The notes under the pieces were generated by a model. It had not been told where the DNA came from. It saw only the letters and a program-made list of their open reading frames with translations, and made no database searches. 64,000 nt of DNA from NCBI RefSeq assembly GCF_014203395.1, contig NZ_JACHIW010000001.1, positions 2,542,001 through 2,606,000 on the forward strand. Reading direction: 5' to 3'. Positions 1-6,809 of the stretch are shown one piece after another. The translations under genes and the position numbers were made by a program. Position 1 is the stretch's first letter, and every line of letters starts with the position of its first letter. This DNA is from Saccharopolyspora phatthalungensis (lineage in GTDB: Bacteria > Actinomycetota > Actinomycetes > Mycobacteriales > Pseudonocardiaceae).

Positions 1-1
1 G

Positions 2-1714
2 CCGTCCTCGGTATTCGCTGCGGCAGACGGCACGCTGTTCGTCGGGCACGAGGCCGAGCGGCAGGCCGCGGTGGACCCGGCTCGCTTCGAGCCGCACCCG
101 AAGCGCCGCATCGACGAAGGCGAGCTGTTGCTGGGCAGCAGCGTGCTGAAGGTCGGCGACGTGATCCGGGCCGTGCTGCAACGCGCGGTCGGCGAGGCCC
201 GCCGCTTCGCCGGTGGCGCGACCGTCGACCTGCTGGTGCTGACCCACCCGGCGGACTGGGGCACGGTGCGCACCGCCGAACTGCGGCAGGCCGCCACCGG
301 TCTCGGCAAGGAAATCGTCATGGTGCCGGAACCCGTTGCGGCGGCGGTTTTCCACTCGGCCGGTCACGGCCTGCCCGACGGCGGCGCGCTGGCGGTGCTC
401 GACCTCGGCGGCGGCACCGTGGACGCCAGCGTAGTGCGCAAGCAGGGGTCGTCCTTTCAGGTGCTGGCCACCCGCGGCGAACCGAACTTCGGCGGCGCGG
501 ACATCGACCAGGCGCTGCTGGATCACGTCGGCCAACTCGTCTCCGGCAGCGATTCCGAGGCGTGGCGCAGGCTCGTCGAGGGCCGCGACATGGCCGATCG
601 CCGACGCCGCCGGGTGCTGCGGCAGGACATCCGCGGGGCCAAGGAAACCCTCTCCCGGCACACCTACACCGATGTGCCGCTGCCGCCGCCGTTCTCGGAC
701 GCGCACGTCACCCGCGTCGACCTAGAGGCGCTGATCGCCGGGCCGCTGGGCAAGGCCGCCGACCTGGTGCTGACCACCCTGCGCGAGGGCAAGGTACCTC
801 GGCAGCAGCTGGCCGGGGTGTTCTTGGTCGGCGGGTCGAGCCGGATCCCCTTGGTGGCGCGGCTGATTCATGAGCGAAGCGGCGTGGTGCCGACCACTTT
901 GGACCAGCCGGAAACCGTGGTGGCGCGCGGTGCGTTGCGCGCGGTGCGGCTGGATCCGGATCGCAGCGGCGGATTGGCGCCCGCCGGCGCCTGGGCCGGT
1001 GCCTCGACGGTGCGCGCCTACCCGGTCGTCGGCCCGCCTTCGGTTGGCCACCCGGTCGGCCCCGGCGGGACCGTCGGCGATTCGCTCAGCGGAGCCCGCA
1101 CCGTCGTCATCGGCGGCAGCGATCCGACGATGCCGGTCGCGCGCAAGCGCCGTCGCCGCAAGGATCGCAAGCTGCCGTGGCTGATCGGCGCCGGCGCGGG
1201 CGTCGTGGTGGCCGCAGGAGTGGTCGCGACGCTGATCTTCACCAGCGGCGGCGAGCCGCGTGCCGAGCCCGACGATCCGGCCAGGCACGTCGCGCAGTAC
1301 GACTACGAATTCTCCTACCCCGCGGACTGGAAGCAGGTCGGCGGCGACCCGCAGAAGTGGCAGACGCTGATCGGTCCCCAGGACGGCGCCCAGGGCTCGC
1401 TGGTCGCGATCGAGGAGGGCAAGCTCGGCTTCGACACCGACGCCGACCGGACCAGGGCGGTGCAGCAACTGCGCAGCGAGTACGAGAAACGCGTGGCCGC
1501 GGGCGAACAATTCTCGTTGTTCAACGCATCGACCAGTTTCGCCGGCCGGGACGTGGTGTACTACCGGGAACAACTGCCGGATACGACGGTCGAGTGGTAC
1601 GTGCTGCACCAAGGGCAATTCCGGGTCAGCGTGGGCTGCAAGTACGGCGCCGTCGGCAAGGGCGATGTGGTGCGCGCCTGCGAACAGGTCATCGGTTCGG
1701 TCAAGGTTCGCTGA
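2..1714 (+). CDS. Type VII secretion-associated Hsp70-fold membrane protein (5' end outside window)
   Basis: The frame is already open at base 2, so the N-terminus is missing and 570 residues are visible. An actin/Hsp70-like ATPase region carries the phosphate-binding stretch LDLGGGTVDAS and the adenosine-site stretch FLVGGSSRIP. After a basic RKRRRRK segment comes one transmembrane helix (LIGAGAGVVVAAGVVAT), then an extracellular domain of about 140 residues that resembles the C-terminal domain of Rv3446c-type secretion-associated proteins. Rv3446c lies in the mycobacterial ESX-4 locus next to esxU-esxT and rplM, as this gene does here. Whether the Hsp70 part hydrolyses ATP or only binds it cannot be judged from sequence. 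Confidence 0.85.
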   Translation, partial: PSSVFAAADGTLFVGHEAERQAAVDPARFEPHPKRRIDEGELLLGSSVLKVGDVIRAVLQRAVGEARRFAGGATVDLLVLTHPADWGTVRTAELRQAATGLGKEIVMVPEPVAAAVFHSAGHGLPDGGALAVLDLGGGTVDASVVRKQGSSFQVLATRGEPNFGGADIDQALLDHVGQLVSGSDSEAWRRLVEGRDMADRRRRRVLRQDIRGAKETLSRHTYTDVPLPPPFSDAHVTRVDLEALIAGPLGKAADLVLTTLREGKVPRQQLAGVFLVGGSSRIPLVARLIHERSGVVPTTLDQPETVVARGALRAVRLDPDRSGGLAPAGAWAGASTVRAYPVVGPPSVGHPVGPGGTVGDSLSGARTVVIGGSDPTMPVARKRRRRKDRKLPWLIGAGAGVVVAAGVVATLIFTSGGEPRAEPDDPARHVAQYDYEFSYPADWKQVGGDPQKWQTLIGPQDGAQGSLVAIEEGKLGFDTDADRTRAVQQLRSEYEKRVAAGEQFSLFNASTSFAGRDVVYYREQLPDTTVEWYVLHQGQFRVSVGCKYGAVGKGDVVRACEQVIGSVKVR

Positions 1715-1779
1715 ACCGGCGGTGAATTCGCTGCCGCGGAACGGCTTTCGCCCGCGAGGCTAGGACAGGGAGGCATGCC

Positions 1780-2130
1780 ATGGCGGATCCAGCGGATTCC
1801 GTCCGAAGATTCCGGGCCGCGCTCGCCGACGCGGTCAGCCGCAGCGGGCGGGCCCGCGGCGAAGCGCACCAGCGAGCCGAGGATTTCCAAAGGAGCACAA
1901 CGGAACTCGCCAGGAGCAAGTCGCCGGGGTCGGCCGTCGAATCGTCGCAGCGGGCCGCGGCGGCCGCCTACCGCATCCGGATGGGGCTGGAAATCGAGGA
2001 GTTCTCCGAAAACGAACCGAATGTGCGCCCGGCCACTGCTCCAAACGGTGCGGCGGCCGGGAATTCACCGGAGCAAACGCCTTCCGATGGCAGTGATCTC
2101 GACTTTTCGCAAGCGCGAATCATGCGCTGA
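1780..2130 (+). CDS. Small hypothetical protein between the Hsp70-like gene and the WXG100 pair
   Basis: A 116-residue protein of unrecognised family. The first 70 residues are charged and probably helical (an SVRRFRAALADAV-like heptad pattern). The second half is disordered, rich in Pro, Glu and Asn, and ends in DLDFSQARIMR. That ending resembles the ending of the protein at 9533-9940 (DDDFENQSWLR). The gene starts 65 bases after the Hsp70-like gene and precedes the WXG100 genes, so it probably belongs to the same type VII locus. The ATG at 1780 follows the purine-rich stretch AGGGAGG at about 1767. No signal peptide or membrane helix is visible. Confidence 0.6.
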   Translation: MADPADSVRRFRAALADAVSRSGRARGEAHQRAEDFQRSTTELARSKSPGSAVESSQRAAAAAYRIRMGLEIEEFSENEPNVRPATAPNGAAAGNSPEQTPSDGSDLDFSQARIMR

Positions 2131-2270
2131 CCTGCGAGTTTCGCGCCCGGCGTTTACATCAGCAACGGGTTGCACAGAAATCCAGGACAACCTGGAACCG
2201 GACATGGCAATGTTTGCGTCGCAGGTACATCCGAACTTGATGTCACGAGTTTGAAGGGGGTCATCCAGAG

Positions 2271-2582
2271 ATGGCTGGAATTGGTGCGGACACCGAGGCG
2301 ATTCAGCAGGCGTCGGTGGACATCGACGAGGCTCGCAACTCCGTCGAGCAGGCGCTCCAGCAGTTGAGCGGCCAGCTGGAGGGGCCGGTCGCGAACTGGA
2401 AGGGCGCGGCCGCGGACGTGTTCCGCAAGCTGATGGAGCAGTACGAGGAGAGCGGCAAGAAGATCCTGCAGAAGCTCGACGAGCTGGGTCAGAACGTGCA
2501 GAGCTCCGGTCAGGACTACGCGCAGACCCAGGAGGAGCAGGCCCAGGAGATCTCCAAGATCACGAGCATGCTCGAAGGCTGA
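2271..2582 (+). CDS. WXG100 family protein (EsxU-position)
   Basis: A 103-residue helical hairpin protein with the WXG turn as Trp43-Lys-Gly in NWKGAAADVF, the normal size and layout for a WXG100 protein. Such proteins leave the cell as heterodimers through ESX/type VII machinery. The strong ribosome site GAAGGGGG lies just before the ATG. A second WXG100 gene follows after 62 bases, and rplM-rpsI lie beyond, matching the mycobacterial order esxU-esxT-rplM-rpsI. No YxxxD/E export signal is obvious at its C-terminus, so the partner may carry it. Confidence 0.9.
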   Translation: MAGIGADTEAIQQASVDIDEARNSVEQALQQLSGQLEGPVANWKGAAADVFRKLMEQYEESGKKILQKLDELGQNVQSSGQDYAQTQEEQAQEISKITSMLEG

Positions 2583-2644
2583 GCCCGAGCTTCGACGTCG
2601 CACATTCCGAAATCTTGACCATAGGTATTTCGAGGGGATAAGCA

Positions 2645-2935
2645 ATGAGCGAGATTGCAGTCAACTTCGCCGAGCTCCAGCAGGCGTCCGACGACCTGCA
2701 GGCCGCCGCCCAGAAGATCCAGGGTGAGCTGGACGATCTGGAGGGCAAGATCCAGAAGCTCGTCTCCACCTGGGAGGGCGAGGCCGTGGCCGCGTACCAG
2801 GAGGCTCAGAAGACTTGGGACCAGGAAGCGGCTCGCATGCAGGAGACCGCCGCCAAGATGGGTATGGCCGTTGGTGCCGCCAACGAGTCGTTCCAGGCTG
2901 GTGAGAAGAAGAACGCCGGTCGCTTCGGTGGCTGA
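2645..2935 (+). CDS. WXG100 family protein (EsxT-position)
   Basis: A 96-residue WXG100 protein with Trp43-Glu-Gly in TWEGEAVAAYQEA. It begins MSEIAVNFAELQQ and ends in a flexible Gly/Lys tail (KKNAGRFGG). It is the probable dimer partner of the protein encoded at 2271-2582. YQEAQKTWD after the turn contains a YxxxxxxxD spacing rather than the canonical YxxxD/E, so the export signal is not certain. A perfect 12-bp GC hairpin at 2958-2985 closes the transcription unit. Confidence 0.9.
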   Translation: MSEIAVNFAELQQASDDLQAAAQKIQGELDDLEGKIQKLVSTWEGEAVAAYQEAQKTWDQEAARMQETAAKMGMAVGAANESFQAGEKKNAGRFGG

Positions 2936-2957
2936 GCTCACCCGCTGAAAAGCGATC

Positions 2958-2985
2958 CGCGGCCCCGGCGAGCGCCGGGGCCGCG
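2958..2985 (+). terminator. Terminator hairpin after the WXG100 pair
   Basis: Perfect inverted repeat: 12-bp arms of C and G around the loop GAGC, 23 bases after the stop codon of the second WXG100 gene. There is no U-tract, which is usual for actinobacterial terminators. Confidence 0.8.
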
Positions 2986-3306
2986 ATGCTGTCCGGGGCC
3001 GCGCGGGTACCGCGCCCGGCATTAGCTATCCTGAGTCCGGCGATGTGCCAGGTCAGCAACCTCGGAGCAAATACCGAGGACCCGTTTTGACCGGGCCGGA
3101 AGCCACCAAGTACCCTCATTCTTTGTTGTGCGGTGCGCGGCTGCAGTTCGCGCCAGCGGATCGGATCTGCTGAATGTGGATCACGGTCCCGGCGGCGTTC
3201 TGGCGGACGGGCCGGTTCCCAGGGGAGTTCCTGCGGGAACCGACCGGCGTGATCGAGACGGGCTCCGCACTGACGATTCCGACGCGAACGACGACGAGGT
3301 AGATCC
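2986..3306 (+). other. Non-coding leader region of rplM-rpsI
   Basis: No gene fits this 321-base stretch. It contains a small dyad, CCTCGG/CCGAGG, at about 3060-3080. Leaders of rplM operons in other bacteria bind L13 for autoregulation. A comparable role here is only inference, and no conserved leader fold was recognised. Confidence 0.3.
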
Positions 3307-3753
3307 GTGCGCACGTACAGCCCGAAGCCCGGCGAGGTGACTCGCGCCTGGCATGTGATCGACGCCGAGGATGTGGTGCTCGGCCGGTTGGCAACTCAGG
3401 CCGCGACGCTGCTGCGCGGCAAGCACAAGCCGACCTACGCGCCGCACATCGACACCGGTGACTTCGTCGTCATCGTCAACGCCGAGAAGGTGGCCCTCAC
3501 CGGTAACAAGCGCGAACAGGCGTTCCACTACCGGCACAGCGGTTACCCCGGTGGTCTGCGCAAGCAGTCCTTCGGGGAGGTGCTGCAGAAGCACCCCGAG
3601 CGGCTGCTCGAAAAGGCGATCAAGGGCATGTTGCCGAAGAACAAGCTCGGCCGCGCCATGGGCAAGAAGCTCAAGGTCTACGCCGGTCCGGAGCACCCGC
3701 ACCAGGCCCAGAACCCGCAGCCGTTCGAGATCAACGCGAAGGTCGAGAAGTGA
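3307..3753 (+). CDS. rplM: 50S ribosomal protein L13
   Basis: A 148-residue L13 protein of normal length, from [11 protein letters not shown] through the conserved VVLGRLAT and [10 protein letters not shown] segments to the C-terminus. It binds 23S rRNA early in large-subunit assembly. It starts at GTG 3307 after the ribosome site GAGGTAG. The stop codon overlaps the GTG of rpsI by four bases (GTGA), so the two are translationally coupled. Confidence 0.97.
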   Translation: MRTYSPKPGEVTRAWHVIDAEDVVLGRLATQAATLLRGKHKPTYAPHIDTGDFVVIVNAEKVALTGNKREQAFHYRHSGYPGGLRKQSFGEVLQKHPERLLEKAIKGMLPKNKLGRAMGKKLKVYAGPEHPHQAQNPQPFEINAKVEK

Positions 3754-4277
3754 CTGACGAACTTCAGCAGGAAGAGAACGTGACCCCGGCTCCGGAGGAG
3801 ACCGCCGAGGCCGCGGTCGAGGAGACCACCCCCGCTGCGGTCGAGGAGACCGCCGAGGCGGCCGCCCCCGCCCCGCTCCCGGTGCCGACCGGTCGCCCGG
3901 TGCAGACCGTGGGTCGCCGCAAGGAAGCCGTCGTCCGGGTCCGGCTGGTGCCGGGCAGCGGTGGCTTCAAGCTCAACGGGAAGAGCCTGGAGAAGTACTT
4001 CCCGAACAAGGTCCACCAGCAGCTGATCAAGGAGCCGCTGGTCACCGTCGAGCGCGTGGAGAACTTCGACGTGCTGGCCACCCTGCGTGGCGGTGGCCCG
4101 TCCGGCCAGGCCGGTGCGCTGCGCATGGCGATCGCCCGTGCGCTGGTGGCCTACGACGCCGACGACCGCCCGGCGCTGAAGAAGGCCGGCATGCTCACCC
4201 GTGACGCGCGGGAGAAGGAGCGCAAGAAGTACGGCCTCAAGAAGGCACGCAAGGCGCCGCAGTACAGCAAGCGCTGA
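3750..4277 (+). CDS. rpsI: 30S ribosomal protein S9
   Basis: A 175-residue S9 protein. The first 45 residues form an acidic Glu/Ala/Pro-rich extension common in actinobacteria. The conserved core begins at [16 protein letters not shown] and ends with the universally conserved basic tail QYSKR, which reaches the tRNA sites of the small subunit. The GTG start overlaps the rplM stop. A long hairpin at 4287-4346 ends the operon. Confidence 0.97.
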   Translation: MTDELQQEENVTPAPEETAEAAVEETTPAAVEETAEAAAPAPLPVPTGRPVQTVGRRKEAVVRVRLVPGSGGFKLNGKSLEKYFPNKVHQQLIKEPLVTVERVENFDVLATLRGGGPSGQAGALRMAIARALVAYDADDRPALKKAGMLTRDAREKERKKYGLKKARKAPQYSKR

Positions 4278-4286
4278 CGTCTTTCC

Positions 4287-4346
4287 ATACGATCTGCGGG
4301 AGCAGTCATTCGTCCACTGGGGACGGGGCTGCTCCCGCAGTCGTAT
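4287..4346 (+). terminator. Terminator of the rplM-rpsI operon
   Basis: A long stem: CTGCGGGAGCAG pairs perfectly with CTGCTCCCGCAG and is extended outward by TACGA/TCGTA with one bulged T. An inner CGTCC/GGACG stem sits in the loop. It begins 9 bases after the rpsI stop. Confidence 0.85.
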
Positions 4347-4443
4347 GTGCTGCCAGGTCCCAAGGCATGACAAGAACTCATCGCGGCGCGTTGTCGCGCG
4401 CCCCGCGGAGGTTTCCGCGTCACACGAGGAGGACGTGCTGCTG

Positions 4444-5778
4444 ATGGCTCGGTTGTTCGGTACTGACGGCGTGCGCGGATTGGCCAATGCCGATCTGACC
4501 CCGGAGTTGGCGATGGCAGTGGCCGCCGCGGCGGCGCGGGTGCTCTATGACCGGGACGACTCGCAGCGCCGGGTGGCGCTGGTGGGCCGCGATCCGCGGG
4601 CCAGCGGCGAGATGCTGGCGGCGGCCGTCACCGCGGGCCTGGCCTCGGCCGGTGCCGACGTGCTGCACGTCGGCGTGCTGCCCACCCCGGCGGTAGCGCA
4701 CCTGGTCGCGGAGCTGGGCGCGGATCTCGGCGTGATGATCTCCGCATCGCACAACCCGATGCCGGACAACGGGATCAAGCTGTTCGCGGCCGGTGGGCAC
4801 AAGCTCCCGGACGCCGTCGAGGACGAGATCGAGGCACGCCTGAGCGAGCAGGTCGACCGGCCCACCGGGGCTCACGTCGGCCGGGTCCGGGACGTTCCCG
4901 ACGCGGTGCGGCGTTATGTCGATCACCTGCTGGCTGCGGCCCCGCAGCCGCTCGGCGGGCTGAAGGTCGTCGTGGATTGCGCCCACGGCGCGGCCTCGGC
5001 CGCGGCCCCGGAGGCATACCGCAAGGCGGGTGCCGAGGTGGTCTCGATCAATGCCGAGCCCGACGGCATCAACATCAACGACGGCGTCGGCTCGACCCAC
5101 CTCGACGTGCTGCAAGCCGCGGTGCTGGAACACGGTGCGGATCTGGGCATCGCGCACGACGGCGACGCCGACCGCTGCCTCGCTGTGGACGCCAGCGGGG
5201 CCGTGGTGGACGGCGACCAGATCCTGGCGATCCTCGCGGTGGCCATGCACGAGGCCGGCGAGCTCACCGAGAACACGCTGGTCGCGACCGTGATGAGCAA
5301 CCTCGGCCTGCACTTGGCGATGCGCGAGCACGGCGTGGCGGTGCGCACCACCGCCGTCGGCGACCGGTACGTGCTGGAGGAACTGCGCGCCGGCGGTTTC
5401 GCGCTCGGCGGCGAGCAGTCTGGGCACGTCGTGCTGCCCGGCCACGCCACCACCGGTGATGGCCTGCTCACCGCGCTGCGGCTGATGGGGCGGATGTCGG
5501 CCACCGGCACGCCGCTGTCATCGCTGGCCAAGGTCATGCGACGACTGCCGCAGGTGCTGGTCAACGTGCGGGTGGCGGACAAGGCCGCCGTGGTCGCGGC
5601 GCCGGAGGTGACTTCGGCGGTGGCTGCGGCCGAGGCGGAGCTCGGTGACACCGGCCGTATCCTGCTGCGCCAGTCCGGCACCGAGCAGCTGGTGCGGGTG
5701 ATGGTCGAGGCACCGAGCGAGGAGAGCGCGCAGGCTGTCGCGGAGCAACTGGCTGAGATCGTTGCCGCAATCCGGTGA
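4444..5778 (+). CDS. glmM: Phosphoglucosamine mutase
   Basis: 444 residues. GlmM interconverts glucosamine-6-phosphate and glucosamine-1-phosphate on the way to UDP-GlcNAc for peptidoglycan. It has the phosphoserine loop [14 protein letters not shown] (Ser near residue 101), the magnesium loop DGDADR near 239, the sugar loop GGEQSGH near 322 and the phosphate loop RQSGTE near 410. The ATG at 4444 is chosen because GAGGAGGA lies 10 bases upstream and [12 protein letters not shown] is the usual N-terminus. The open frame continues upstream without family similarity. The gene for the preceding pathway step, glmS, lies downstream. Confidence 0.97.
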   Translation: MARLFGTDGVRGLANADLTPELAMAVAAAAARVLYDRDDSQRRVALVGRDPRASGEMLAAAVTAGLASAGADVLHVGVLPTPAVAHLVAELGADLGVMISASHNPMPDNGIKLFAAGGHKLPDAVEDEIEARLSEQVDRPTGAHVGRVRDVPDAVRRYVDHLLAAAPQPLGGLKVVVDCAHGAASAAAPEAYRKAGAEVVSINAEPDGININDGVGSTHLDVLQAAVLEHGADLGIAHDGDADRCLAVDASGAVVDGDQILAILAVAMHEAGELTENTLVATVMSNLGLHLAMREHGVAVRTTAVGDRYVLEELRAGGFALGGEQSGHVVLPGHATTGDGLLTALRLMGRMSATGTPLSSLAKVMRRLPQVLVNVRVADKAAVVAAPEVTSAVAAAEAELGDTGRILLRQSGTEQLVRVMVEAPSEESAQAVAEQLAEIVAAIR

Positions 5779-5794
5779 TGTTGTGACTTTGCTC

Positions 5795-5824
5795 TCTCAC
5801 ATGGTCGAAATTTGTGAGACCATG
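5795..5824. promoter_or_regulatory. Two interleaved dyads upstream of the small membrane genes
   Basis: CATGGTC (5800-5806) pairs with GACCATG (5818-5824), and TCTCAC (5795-5800) pairs with GTGAGA (5814-5819). The two pairings share bases, so in RNA they would exclude each other. This could be an operator or a small switch. Function unknown. Confidence 0.4.
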
Positions 5825-5829
5825 GTCAC

Positions 5830-5988
5830 ATGGGTGCCATCGTTGTCGCCGTGGTAGTAGGGCTCGTCGCTGTCGGGCTCGTCCTCGCTATCGTGATCTT
5901 CTCCGTGCTTGCGCTGGCCGGCATGAAGGCCGTCAATGCCGCACATGAGAGTCGGTCCAGGTTTATCAACCGGCGAGGGCGGAGTTAA
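5830..5988 (+). CDS. Small single-pass membrane protein (52 aa)
   Basis: This ATG-to-TAA frame encodes 52 residues: one long hydrophobic helix, residues 3-30 (AIVVAVVVGLVAVGL and onward), then a basic tail ending NRRGRS. It would sit in the membrane with the basic end inside. It is followed after six bases by another tiny membrane protein gene, which favours both being real. There is no strong ribosome site, and the interleaved dyads at 5795-5824 lie immediately upstream. No family recognised. Confidence 0.45.
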   Translation: MGAIVVAVVVGLVAVGLVLAIVIFSVLALAGMKAVNAAHESRSRFINRRGRS

Positions 5989-5994
5989 CGAGCC

Positions 5995-6123
5995 ATGCGC
6001 GAACGGATCTTCGGTGACCTGCTGATCGTGTTCGTGTTGCCATTGGTGCTCATGATCGTTGGCGCCTTCGTGCTGGCCGTCGTGCTGGCGCAGGGCTGGG
6101 GCCTGCACACGATCTTCGGCTGA
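5995..6123 (+). CDS. Small single-pass membrane protein (42 aa)
   Basis: An ATG-to-TGA frame of 42 residues, starting MRERIFGDLLIV, with a hydrophobic helix over about residues 9-33 and the end GLHTIFG. The weak ribosome-site sequence GGCGGAG lies about 12 bases upstream of the ATG, inside the end of the previous small gene. The two genes are six bases apart and both encode one-helix peptides, so they may act together. The family is not recognised, and translation is not proven. Confidence 0.45.
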   Translation: MRERIFGDLLIVFVLPLVLMIVGAFVLAVVLAQGWGLHTIFG

Positions 6124-6503
6124 TCCCGCTCGCCGGTCCGGCGGCATATGGTGCCGCGATCGGATTCCCGGAGTTCGTCGGCGTTCCCGGTGGTATTCGA
6201 CGGCCGTGTGCTGGTCGCTGGCATTGTCGCGCTCGCGGTGCGTGATTCCGGTACGGCGGCGCCCAACGGCCCGCGCCATATCCGCATCAGTGCTTGGGCC
6301 CGCAGCCGCCTCCGCCGGGCTTCGGCCAGCCGCGCAGGGGCCCTACCCGCCGCAGCGACCCCGGCACCCTTCGCGGATGCAAGCACCTGAAGCGGATCGG
6401 GCGTTTCGGTCTGCGGAACCTGCCAAGATGAGGAACCGGTGAGCCGCATGCGCCGTCACACCCCTGCTGTGGCGTGCGTGACAGGTCCGTTGAAGGGGGC
6501 GCG
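6124..6503. other. Intergenic stretch with a Pro/Gln-rich coding remnant
   Basis: No intact gene seen in these 380 bases. Around 6296-6360 one plus-strand frame reads GPQPPPPGFGQPRRG and a neighbouring frame continues YPPQRPRH. This looks like a frameshifted scrap of a proline-rich linker of the kind found in membrane and type VII-linked proteins. Confidence 0.3.
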
Positions 6504-6809
6504 ATGAGCGGGGCGGAGACCTCGGGCAGTGACATCGAGAAGGCGGCAAACGCGTTCTCCGACGGCGCCGGGTCGATCAAGGAACAGGCCAAGAAGGCCA
6601 CCGAGACCAAGGTGACCGCGGAGAAGGCCGGAAAGAAGTTCCACGAGGCCGGTAAGGCCTACAAAGACGCGCTGGACAAGCTGGGGAAGAACATCGAATC
6701 GTTCGCCGAGCACGGCACGAAGTTGTCCGAAAGCTTCTCGTCATCCGCCAAGGAGTACCGGGCCCGGGACGAGGCCGGTGCCAACGAGGTCGGGAAGGTT
6801 GAGGCCTGA
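6504..6809 (+). CDS. ESX-type secretion-associated helical protein (EspC/WXG100-like size)
   Basis: 101 residues, starting MSGAETSGSDIEKAANAFSDG, highly charged and helical with Lys/Glu/Ala heptads (AKKATETKVTAEKAGKKFHEAGKAYKDAL). Length and helical-hairpin character match small type VII-linked proteins, but there is no WXG turn. The ATG at 6504 follows GAAGGGGG at an ideal distance, whereas the longer upstream frame has no ribosome site. Its stop overlaps the start of the 905-residue gene by one base (TGATG). This suggests coupled production with that large protein, perhaps as chaperone or partner (inference). Confidence 0.65.
   Translation: MSGAETSGSDIEKAANAFSDGAGSIKEQAKKATETKVTAEKAGKKFHEAGKAYKDALDKLGKNIESFAEHGTKLSESFSSSAKEYRARDEAGANEVGKVEA

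Noticed and set aside
4201..4443. N-terminal extension of GlmM
   Set aside because: It overlaps the end of rpsI and the operon terminator, and the standard GlmM N-terminus begins at 4444 behind a good ribosome site.
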